The position numbers were made by a program, and so were the translations under genes. Shown piece after piece: positions 13,863 through 19,748 of a DNA stretch of 19,748 nucleotides; positions within the stretch are counted from its first letter, which is position 1, and each line of letters starts with the position of its first letter. The stretch covers positions 1 to 19,748 of the forward strand of contig JAHHRG010000037.1 in assembly GCA_020025965.1 (NCBI GenBank). Direction: 5' to 3'. The stretch comes from Sutterella sp. (GTDB taxonomy: Bacteria; Pseudomonadota; Gammaproteobacteria; Burkholderiales; Burkholderiaceae_F). Under the pieces are notes generated by a model. That model saw only the letters and a program-made list of their open reading frames with translations. It did not search any database and was not told the DNA's origin.

Positions 13863-15254
13863 ATGTTTGGTGTCATTCTTTCTCTCATCGTCACGATCTT
13901 CGTCGTGAAGGTGCTTTTGAAGAAGTACAAACCTCAGTTTGTACTCATGTTCGGCGGCCTCTTGCTGCTTTTCGGTGCTCTTTGTATGGAATGGATGGGC
14001 TTGATTGACCATGCCAACATTCTTCCCAAGGGCGTAAGCTCCACCGGCTTCTGGGGTTTTGACTTGATGAAGGTCATTACTTCCACGATGTCTTCCCGTA
14101 CGGCCGGTATCGGTATGCTTATCATGGCTGCCGCTGGTTATTCCAAGTACATGTCCATGATCGGTGCTTCCGCCATCATGGCCGACTACCTCAGCCGTCC
14201 GCTTCGTCTTCTGAAGTCCCCGTATCTCGTTCTCTCACTAAGCTACCTGATCGGTGCCTTTGCTGACCTTTTCATTCCGTCCGCTTCCGGTCTCGCCATG
14301 CTCTTGATGGTGACGATGTATCCGGTTCTCGTTCGCCTCGGTGTTTCCCGCGTTGCCGCTGCTTCCTTGATCGCCACCATTTCCTGTTTGGACTTGGGCC
14401 CGACGTCCGGTGCTGCTAACTACGCCGCTCAGGTGGCCGGTATGGACACGATGACCTACTTCGTTGAATACCAGGTCCCGGTTGCCGTCTGCGTTGCTAT
14501 CACGATTGCTGTTCTGCATTTCTTCACGCAGCGTTACTTCGACAAGAAGGACGGTGCCAAGGCCTTCGAACAGGGTGATGCTGAAGCTGCCGGCGGCGAT
14601 ACCGTTGACTCCAAGGGTGCTCCGAAGTTCTACGGTCTTCTCCCGACCATCCCGCTGATCCTTTTGGTTGTCTTCAACCGCTTCGTCATCGACTCCATCA
14701 AGCTTGACGTGCCGACCGCCATGTTCATTTCCTTCGCCATTGCCATGGCTTGCGAATTCGTTCGCCACAAGGCTAAGGACGTGCTCAACCAGGCCTTCGA
14801 ATTCTTCAACATGATGGGTAAGCAGTTCGCTGTTGTGATCACCCTGATCGTTGCCGGTGAAATGTTTGCTAAGGGCTTGATTGCCACGGGTACGATCGAC
14901 TACCTCATCGGTTGCATGCAGGGTATGGGTCTTCCGGCCGCTCTCATCATGATCGTCATGGTGCTCTTCATTACGGTCGCCTCCATCATCATGGGTTCTG
15001 GCAACGCTCCGTTCTTTGCTTTCGCACCGCTTCTTCCCGACTTTGCCCAGCAGTTCGGTGTTTCCACGGTCTTCCTCATCATGCCGATGCAGTTGGCCAC
15101 GGGTCTTGCCCGTCCGGCTTCTCCGATTACCGCTGTGGTGATCGCCGTGGCAGGTTGCTCGGGTATTTCGCCCTTTGAAATCGTCCGCCGTACCGCCATC
15201 CCGATGGCCGGTGCCCTGACGGTGATGATCCTCTCGACCATCATCCTCGTCTAA
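13863..15254 (+). CDS. dcuC: DcuC-family anaerobic C4-dicarboxylate carrier
   Basis: This 463-residue inner-membrane protein has about 12 hydrophobic segments, starting with MFGVILSLIVTIFVVKVLL. It is close to the usual 460 residues of DcuC, which exports succinate or exchanges it for fumarate and other C4-dicarboxylates in anaerobic cells. Family-like features are SSRTAGIGMLIMAAAGYSKYM (about 80-100), FADLFIPSASGLAMLLMVTMYPVL, the Pro/Gly-rich DLGPTSGAANYAAQ loop, and near the end MGSGNAPFFAFAPLLPDFA and ATGLARPASPITAV. A central hydrophilic loop around residues 225-255 is unremarkable. AAGGA lies about ten bases before the ATG. Codon choice is more biased than in the neighbours (mostly GCT, GGT, ATC, TTC), suggesting high expression. 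Divergent from pepT and followed by a terminator and a two-component system that may regulate it. Confidence 0.9.
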   Translation: MFGVILSLIVTIFVVKVLLKKYKPQFVLMFGGLLLLFGALCMEWMGLIDHANILPKGVSSTGFWGFDLMKVITSTMSSRTAGIGMLIMAAAGYSKYMSMIGASAIMADYLSRPLRLLKSPYLVLSLSYLIGAFADLFIPSASGLAMLLMVTMYPVLVRLGVSRVAAASLIATISCLDLGPTSGAANYAAQVAGMDTMTYFVEYQVPVAVCVAITIAVLHFFTQRYFDKKDGAKAFEQGDAEAAGGDTVDSKGAPKFYGLLPTIPLILLVVFNRFVIDSIKLDVPTAMFISFAIAMACEFVRHKAKDVLNQAFEFFNMMGKQFAVVITLIVAGEMFAKGLIATGTIDYLIGCMQGMGLPAALIMIVMVLFITVASIIMGSGNAPFFAFAPLLPDFAQQFGVSTVFLIMPMQLATGLARPASPITAVVIAVAGCSGISPFEIVRRTAIPMAGALTVMILSTIILV

Positions 15255-15284
15255 TCTTCCTAAGCTTAGACAGAACAAAAAGGT

Positions 15285-15313
15285 TTCGGACTTCCTCGGA
15301 AGTCCGTTAAAAT
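15285..15313 (+). promoter_or_regulatory. Perfect palindrome inside a possible promoter before the sensor kinase
   Basis: CGGACTTCC (15287-15295) and GGAAGTCCG (15298-15306) form a 9-bp inverted repeat with a TC centre. It lies exactly between a weak -35, TTCGGA (15285-15290), and a good -10, TAAAAT (15308-15313). A start near 15320 would fall in the first arm of the following terminator, so such a transcript would escape termination. The promoter is inferred; the palindrome is certain. Confidence 0.4.
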
Positions 15314-15358
15314 AAAGAGACCCGAGCGGCAAGGAGAGTTGCTCGGGTCTCTTTTTTT
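15314..15358 (+). terminator. Intrinsic terminator of dcuC
   Basis: AAAGAGACCCGAGC (15314-15327) and GCTCGGGTCTCTTT (15341-15354) form a perfect 14-bp stem followed by a T-run to 15358. It ends only 23 bases before the kinase ATG. Confidence 0.93.
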
Positions 15359-15381
15359 ATTGTGCCTATACGGAGCTTCCG

Positions 15382-17157
15382 ATGAAGAAGATCTTCTTAG
15401 TCCTCGTTGCCTCTCTTCTCGCGGCGGGGTTTTGCGTCGCCGCGCCAGACAACGCATCCGATCAATCGGGAGAACATTGGGAACGCGACCCCAATGAAGT
15501 GATCATTGCCATTTCGACATCATTCAATTGGCCGGCGATACTCGATTTCATCGACCGCACCAAGACAGTTTTTGAAGCAAATACTCATTTCAAAGTGAAA
15601 CACGTCTGGCTAAATCCCGACGAAATGCGACAGGCCTTCTTTCTTCATCGAATCGACTTTTTCATCGCATCGAGCGGCTTTTTCAAATATGTCAATGAAA
15701 TGGGCGGGGCCCATTACATCGCTACGATGAAAACCTCACAAATGCCCACTGCTCGTGATGGCATCGGTGCTGTTTATTTTACGAGAGCCGACAACACTCA
15801 TCTCTACACGCTGCCCGACATGCGTAGCCAACGTGTGGCTGCCATTAGCGAATCGGACTTTTATTCGTGGAACGTAGCTTTGAACGACGTTGCCAATCTG
15901 ACGCAATATCCGCTCAACTGGTTTGGGAAAACACGCTTTCCCGGTTCAGATGCGGGTGTCGTTGATCTGGTGATAAAGAAGGAGGTCGAAGTCGGCATAC
16001 TCCCCTCTTGCCAGCTCGAACAGCTCTTTATGCAGGGTGTGCTCCTGCCGGAAGACATTCGCATTATTAATGACATCACGCCCAAAAACTACGGTTGCCG
16101 TGTCTCCACGCCGCTCTTTACCGCACCGATTCTCGGGGCCTCGGCTCATATGTCGGAAAATGCAATCCGCGATGCAGCCATGGCAGTTTTCACCTTCAAG
16201 GATCCCCACGCCGATTTTGACTGGGTAATCTCCAACGATCTTCGTAACGAAGCCCATGTTCTTTCGCGATTCGGCGACAATGCGTTCCGCGCGAATACGT
16301 CGAACGTCAGAAAAACCTACGAGAAAGCAGCCGTAATTGGCACCTTCATTTTGCTTCTTGCCCTCGTTTACGCAGCCATGATCCGCAAGTCCGTGACGAT
16401 CGCAACGACTCAGCTTGAAAAAACGCAGGAAGAAAAAGGCCAGCTCGAGCGCGCAGGCATCGTCTCGGGCCTCTCTATGTTGATTGCCCACGAAATCCGA
16501 CAGCCGCTAACCTCGATTACGACTTACGCTGAAGGCTTGCAGTTTTATCTCGAAGATAACAACGACGATATCGTCAACGAAGCGACGACGGGGATTCAGC
16601 GAGAAGCGCAGCGCGTTTCCGACATTGTCGAGCGCGTTAGACAGTATGCTAAAAACCAGAAACGCCCGCATGTTAAAACCAATATTGCACTTCTCGTAAC
16701 ACGTGCCCGCCGCTCTGTTGCTAATTCGATTCCGCGCGCGGAAGACATTCGTTTCGACATACCGAATGATGCAGAAATTCTCTGCGAGCCGATTGAAATC
16801 GAATTGCTCATCGCAAATCTCATGAAGAATGCCCTTCAAGCCGTCGACAAAGAAACGGGCGTGGTAAAAGTCATCGTGAAATCTCACGAGAACAAATGGG
16901 AAATCTCGGTCGAAGACAACGGGCTTCCCATCAGCGACGAAGCACTCGAACGTCTGACACATCCCGTCACTAGTCAGAAAATCGACGGCCTCGGTCTCGG
17001 TCTCTCAATCTGCCGAGCCATTATTTTGAAGCATGACGGCCTGCTCACTTACGAACGCCGTTCGCCCCGCGGACTGCGTGCGATCGTTAGAATCCCAAAA
17101 GCACCGGTGGGTCATGCTACCGATCCTTACCACTCGGAGTACGACAATGAAAAATGA
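15382..17157 (+). CDS. TtrS-like sensor histidine kinase with periplasmic PhnD-type domain
   Basis: This 591-residue kinase has a signal-like N-terminus (MKKIFLVLVASLLAAGFCVA) and a periplasmic ligand-binding domain of the PhnD/TtrS type (about 35-300: MRQAFFLHRIDFFIASSGFFKYV, then GIGAVYFTRADNTHLYTLPDMRSQRVAA, then TRFPGSDAGVVDLVIKKEVEVGI). One membrane helix follows (about 317-336), then the HisKA domain with phospho-acceptor H370 in LIAHEIRQPLTS. The ATPase domain has the N box LMKNALQAVD, EDNGLPI (the second Gly of DNGxG is lost) and the G box GLGLGLSI. In Salmonella TtrS senses tetrathionate; other PhnD-type sensors read other small ligands, so the signal here is unknown. GGAG lies six bases before the ATG. 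The response regulator gene overlaps its end by 11 bases. Position after dcuC suggests control of C4-dicarboxylate or acceptor use. Confidence 0.88.
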   Translation: MKKIFLVLVASLLAAGFCVAAPDNASDQSGEHWERDPNEVIIAISTSFNWPAILDFIDRTKTVFEANTHFKVKHVWLNPDEMRQAFFLHRIDFFIASSGFFKYVNEMGGAHYIATMKTSQMPTARDGIGAVYFTRADNTHLYTLPDMRSQRVAAISESDFYSWNVALNDVANLTQYPLNWFGKTRFPGSDAGVVDLVIKKEVEVGILPSCQLEQLFMQGVLLPEDIRIINDITPKNYGCRVSTPLFTAPILGASAHMSENAIRDAAMAVFTFKDPHADFDWVISNDLRNEAHVLSRFGDNAFRANTSNVRKTYEKAAVIGTFILLLALVYAAMIRKSVTIATTQLEKTQEEKGQLERAGIVSGLSMLIAHEIRQPLTSITTYAEGLQFYLEDNNDDIVNEATTGIQREAQRVSDIVERVRQYAKNQKRPHVKTNIALLVTRARRSVANSIPRAEDIRFDIPNDAEILCEPIEIELLIANLMKNALQAVDKETGVVKVIVKSHENKWEISVEDNGLPISDEALERLTHPVTSQKIDGLGLGLSICRAIILKHDGLLTYERRSPRGLRAIVRIPKAPVGHATDPYHSEYDNEK

Positions 17158-17788
17158 CATTTTGCCTTTTGATACCGCCCTCTATCCACCACTTGTCCGA
17201 GTAGTTGACGATGACCAAGAAGTCCGTTTTTCGCTGAGCTATTCCTTCAAGGTTGCCAAAATCGACTGTGTGACCTATTCCAGCGCTCAGGAATTCTTAA
17301 ATAACGACGACCACCGTCGCCCTGGCTGCTGCGTATTAGACCTAACGATGCCCGGCATGACGGGGCTCGAACTCCAAGAAGAAATGCTCAAACGCGGAAT
17401 TGATCTCCCCGTCATCTTCCTCTCCGGGAACGGCGATGTGTACAGTGCAGTTACTGCCCTTCAGAAAGGTGCCATTGACTTCATGGAGAAACCCTTCAAG
17501 CCCGCTGCACTTCGCACTCGAGTAAAAGAAATGATTGCCAAAAATCTTGCCGACCGAGAAGCGGCAGCGAGTGTTGCCGACTTGCGCGAACGCTTCAATT
17601 CGCTTACTCGTCGCGAAAAGCTCGTTATTCGCTACGTCGCGCAGGATCTTATCAACAGAGAAATCGGCGAAAAGCTCTCGATTCAGGAACAGACCGTGAA
17701 AACTCATCGCTCGAACGGCTGCAACAAGTTGCGCGCACATTCGGCACTCGAGGTCTATCACGTTTTGGAAGCTATCGGCGAAATCTAA
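17147..17788 (+). CDS. FixJ/NarL-type response regulator (TtrR-like)
   Basis: This 213-residue regulator pairs with the kinase before it. The receiver domain spans about 14-130 with the acidic cluster VVDDDQEV (19-26), phospho-acceptor D65 in VLDLTMPGMTG, and K115 in DFMEKPFKP. A linker (about 130-150) precedes a LuxR-type HTH (about 150-205: LTRREKLVIRYVAQDLINREIGEKLSIQEQTVKTHRSNGCNKL). The pattern LSIQEQTVKTHRSN is the DNA-recognition region; the usual VxxHRxNxMxKL is changed to THRSNGCNKL. The ATG at 17147-17149 has GGAG eight bases upstream and overlaps the kinase by 11 bases, so translation is probably coupled. An upstream in-frame ATG at 17033 lies inside the kinase and was rejected. 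Targets are not shown; dcuC and the M20 gene are the nearest candidates. Confidence 0.9.
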   Translation: MKNDILPFDTALYPPLVRVVDDDQEVRFSLSYSFKVAKIDCVTYSSAQEFLNNDDHRRPGCCVLDLTMPGMTGLELQEEMLKRGIDLPVIFLSGNGDVYSAVTALQKGAIDFMEKPFKPAALRTRVKEMIAKNLADREAAASVADLRERFNSLTRREKLVIRYVAQDLINREIGEKLSIQEQTVKTHRSNGCNKLRAHSALEVYHVLEAIGEI

Positions 17789-17810
17789 AACACTCTACCT
17801 TCAGCGCTCC

Positions 17811-17858
17811 AATCCCGAGCGATACGGCATAACAAGATGCCGATCGACTCGGGATTTT
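17811..17858 (+). terminator. Intrinsic terminator of the two-component operon
   Basis: TCCCGAG (17813-17819) pairs with CTCGGGA (17848-17854), with an inner stem GGCAT/ATGCC, followed by a T-rich run. It lies about 25 bases past the response regulator stop. Confidence 0.88.
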
Positions 17859-17930
17859 TAATTTTTCTTTAGGAAATCTCCTACTAAGGTATGAGGTTTT
17901 TCACTCGGAGAAGAGCCACAATTCTTCTAA

Positions 17931-17947
17931 CGGTTGACCAACAACCG
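17931..17947. promoter_or_regulatory. Inverted repeat CGGTTG-N5-CAACCG upstream of the M20 gene
   Basis: A perfect 6-bp inverted repeat lies 29-45 bases before the ATG of the M20 peptidase gene and overlaps a TTGACC hexamer (17934-17939). It could be an operator. No matching -10 is obvious at 17 bases, so the promoter itself is unresolved. Confidence 0.4.
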
Positions 17948-17975
17948 ATTTTAAGAATTAAGGAGAAACTTCCAA

Positions 17976-19088
17976 ATGCTCGAATCCTATTTGGAAACGC
18001 TGCGCAGTGTCGTTGACCTCGACTGCGGCTCGCATAACGTTGCCGGTGTAACCCGCGTGGCAGAAATCATGAAAGCCAACTACGAATCAATCGGCTTTCA
18101 CGCTGAACTCGTCGACCTCGGACCCACGGTCGGCAAAGGTGTTTTTGCTACCAACAAGCCCGGTGCCGAACACTTCGACATCATGTTGAACGGCCACCTC
18201 GATACCGTTTTCCCTGACGGCGAAGCTGCCAAGCGCCCCTTCAAGGTTGAAAACGGCCGCACGAGCGGTCCCGGCAACGCCGACTGCAAGGCCGGTGTCG
18301 TTTCCATGTTCTACGGTTTGAAGCTCGCCCGTAAGGAAGACCTTGACCGTCTCGCCATCGCCGTCTGCCTCAACCCCGACGAAGAAATCAGCTCTCCAGC
18401 TTCCCGTGGTTGGTTACAGGAAATGGCCAAGAAGTGCGATCGCGCTATGGTCTTTGAATGCGCTCGCGCCAATGGCGAACTCATCAAGTCCCGCAAGGGT
18501 CGTGCCGTTTGGGAAGTGAAGTTCCACGGCGTTCCCGCTCATGCCGGTAACAATCCGCAGGACGGCCGCAGTTCCATTCTCGCCGCCGCCCGCTTCTCTC
18601 TCGAAGTGAGCAAGCTTCAGGACCTCGAAGGTAAGGGTGTGTCAGTCACGGTCGGTACGATCCAGGGCGGTACGGTTCCCAATACCGTTCCGGAATGGAC
18701 CACGATTCGCATCGACACGCGTCGTCGCAACGATCAGGATGGTGAAGAACTCGATGCTGCCATCGCCGAAATGGCCAAGCAGTGCTGGGGCGAAGGCGTT
18801 GAAACCGAAGCCAAGCGTGTTTCCATTTCGCCCGCCATGCCGCACACCGGTGAATCCGACAAGCTCGTGCAGATCATTAACGAAGCCGCTCGCCTTGAAG
18901 GCTACGATGCCCGCTGGGTTGACTCCGGCGGCGGTTCCGATGCCAACCGTATTGCCGCCGTAGGTACCCCAGTGGTCGACGGTTGCGGCCCTGCTGGCGC
19001 CTGCTTCCACTCCGACAAGGAATGGATGGACATCAGCACGGTCGAGTCCCGCTCCCGTATGCTGAGCCGCGTTCTCTCCCTGATCTAA
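17976..19088 (+). CDS. M20 family metallopeptidase, glutamate carboxypeptidase-like
   Basis: This 370-residue cytoplasmic zinc hydrolase is close to carboxypeptidase G2-type enzymes, which cleave C-terminal glutamate or related acyl-amino acids. Metal and catalytic residues: H74 and D76 in LNGHLDTVFP, D103 in GPGNADCKAG (bridging Asp kept, although the usual GMKGG part is changed), E136-E137 in NPDEEISS, E161 in VFECARANG and H345 in CFHSDKEW. The lid domain has HAGNNPQDGRSSI (about 198-212), typical of M20 dimerisation domains. No signal peptide is present, whereas CPG2 itself is exported. AAGGAGA at 17960-17966 lies about nine bases before the ATG. It may hydrolyse small dipeptides or aminoacyl conjugates together with the following C69 dipeptidase; the substrate is not determined by the sequence. 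Confidence 0.88.
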   Translation: MLESYLETLRSVVDLDCGSHNVAGVTRVAEIMKANYESIGFHAELVDLGPTVGKGVFATNKPGAEHFDIMLNGHLDTVFPDGEAAKRPFKVENGRTSGPGNADCKAGVVSMFYGLKLARKEDLDRLAIAVCLNPDEEISSPASRGWLQEMAKKCDRAMVFECARANGELIKSRKGRAVWEVKFHGVPAHAGNNPQDGRSSILAAARFSLEVSKLQDLEGKGVSVTVGTIQGGTVPNTVPEWTTIRIDTRRRNDQDGEELDAAIAEMAKQCWGEGVETEAKRVSISPAMPHTGESDKLVQIINEAARLEGYDARWVDSGGGSDANRIAAVGTPVVDGCGPAGACFHSDKEWMDISTVESRSRMLSRVLSLI

Positions 19089-19123
19089 TCGATCGACTGA
19101 CAACGCCATAAAGACGCTCAAGG

Positions 19124-19155
19124 TGCCCGTCGCTATGGACGACGGGCATTTTTTT
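19124..19155 (+). terminator. Intrinsic terminator after the M20 gene
   Basis: TGCCCGTCG (19124-19132) and CGACGGGCA (19140-19148) form a perfect 9-bp stem with a seven-base loop, followed by seven T residues. It ends only 26 bases before the next ATG. Confidence 0.92.
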
Positions 19156-19180
19156 GATCTCCATTTTGGAATTTTCGAAA

Positions 19181-19748
19181 ATGTGTACTTCCATTATCGT
19201 CGGCGAAAAAGCGACGGCCGACGGTTCTTTTATGATGGCCCGCTCTGCGGACAGCAATGCTCTCAAGGCTCAGCACTTTGTGATTCACGAAGCTCGCGAT
19301 AACGCAGTCGGTGCCATGTATCGCACTCAGGACTTCAAGGGTGCAACCGATTTCGAATGGCCGATGCCGGCTCATTCCATGCGCTACACGACGGTTCCCA
19401 ACTGGCAGACCCAGTTGCACGGTGCCGTCGGTTTCAATGAAGAAGGTGTCGGTCTCACCGGCACCGAATCCATCTTTGCCGACGATCATGCCTTGACCTT
19501 CGACCCGTACAACAAAGCCACGGGCATCACCGAAGACGATATCTGCGAAGTGATTCTGCCGCGCTGCAAGACTGCCCGGGAAGCTTGTTCCTATCTCGGT
19601 TACATCATTGAAACGGCCGGTGCCGCTGAAGGCTTCGGCGTAGCCTTTATTGATTCGAAGGATCTTTGGTACCTCGAAACCGGTACGGCTCATCAGTGGA
19701 TTGCCCACCGTACGCCCGCCGACAAGTACTTCTGCTCCGGCAACCAGG
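19181..19748 (+). CDS. C69 family dipeptidase, N-terminal part (cut by window edge)
   Basis: The frame is open from ATG at 19181 to the right edge (189 codons) without a stop. The start MCTSIIVGEKATADGSFMMARSADS matches the C69 (PepD/U34) family, in which the initiator Met is lost and Cys2 becomes the N-terminal nucleophile that hydrolyses dipeptides. Other family-like parts are TQLHGAVGFNEEGVGLTGTES and YLGYIIETAGAAEGFGVAFIDSKDLWYLETGTAHQWIA, where the E-G-F-G-V and WYLETGTxHQW patterns are characteristic. The ribosome site is weak (GGA about ten bases upstream). It lies behind the terminator of the M20 gene with no room for a separate promoter, so expression probably comes by read-through. 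The C-terminal part, about 60 percent of the protein, lies outside the window. Confidence 0.9.
   Translation, partial: MCTSIIVGEKATADGSFMMARSADSNALKAQHFVIHEARDNAVGAMYRTQDFKGATDFEWPMPAHSMRYTTVPNWQTQLHGAVGFNEEGVGLTGTESIFADDHALTFDPYNKATGITEDDICEVILPRCKTAREACSYLGYIIETAGAAEGFGVAFIDSKDLWYLETGTAHQWIAHRTPADKYFCSGNQ

Noticed and set aside
14238..15332. Long leftward frame of 364 codons opposite dcuC
   Set aside because: It is antisense to a well-recognised transporter, its protein is a low-complexity mix of Gly, Asp, Glu, His and Arg, and no ribosome site is seen.
1..19748. CRISPR arrays, insertion sequences, tRNA or rRNA genes, attachment sites
   Set aside because: No regularly spaced repeats, transposase-like frame, cloverleaf with anticodon loop or conserved rRNA stretch was seen by reading both strands. 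A short or divergent element could still be missed without a search tool.

Overview
The window suggests a Gram-negative, anaerobically respiring betaproteobacterium, most likely of the Sutterellaceae (Burkholderiales). The evidence is a classical betaproteobacterial trimeric porin with a terminal Phe, a Tat-exported soluble flavin reductase, a DcuC anaerobic C4-dicarboxylate carrier, a TtrSR-like two-component system, and several peptidases with no sugar-use genes. The taxonomic call is an inference from gene content; no rRNA or tRNA gene is visible.

Region 1 (1-6676) looks like a defence locus. At the left edge is the start of a leftward gene with a WYL-type helix-turn-helix N-terminus. Next is a leftward, all-helical protein of unknown function with its own terminator. 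Divergent from it is a tight two-gene operon: a 1129-residue protein with an acidic linker, a coiled coil and an McrB-like AAA+ domain, then a 600-residue DUF2357/McrC-like protein with a PD-(D/E)XK nuclease core. This is a McrBC-related, possibly coiled-coil-type (CoCoNuT-like), restriction system and is the most interesting part of the window.

Region 2 (6704-10586, all leftward) is a respiratory cluster: a porin, a Tat-exported FAD reductase of the flavocytochrome c family without heme or FMN modules, and a Crp/Fnr-superfamily regulator lacking FNR cysteines. The reductase keeps most catalytic residues but has changed substrate-pocket positions, so its acceptor is probably not plain fumarate.

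Region 3 (10733-12193) holds small unassigned genes: a lipoprotein (leftward), a three-helix membrane protein (rightward) and a small soluble protein (leftward), separated by good terminators.

Region 4 (12240-19748) concerns peptides and C4-dicarboxylates. Peptidase T (leftward) is divergent from dcuC (rightward). Then come a TtrS-like kinase and a FixJ/NarL-type regulator overlapping by 11 bases, an M20 glutamate-carboxypeptidase-like enzyme, and a C69 family dipeptidase cut by the right edge. Together they fit an asaccharolytic gut bacterium that breaks down peptides and amino acids, moves C4-dicarboxylates, and reduces organic acceptors in the periplasm. Intrinsic terminators sit just before the kinase and the C69 gene with little room for a promoter, so read-through or overlapping promoters are likely there.
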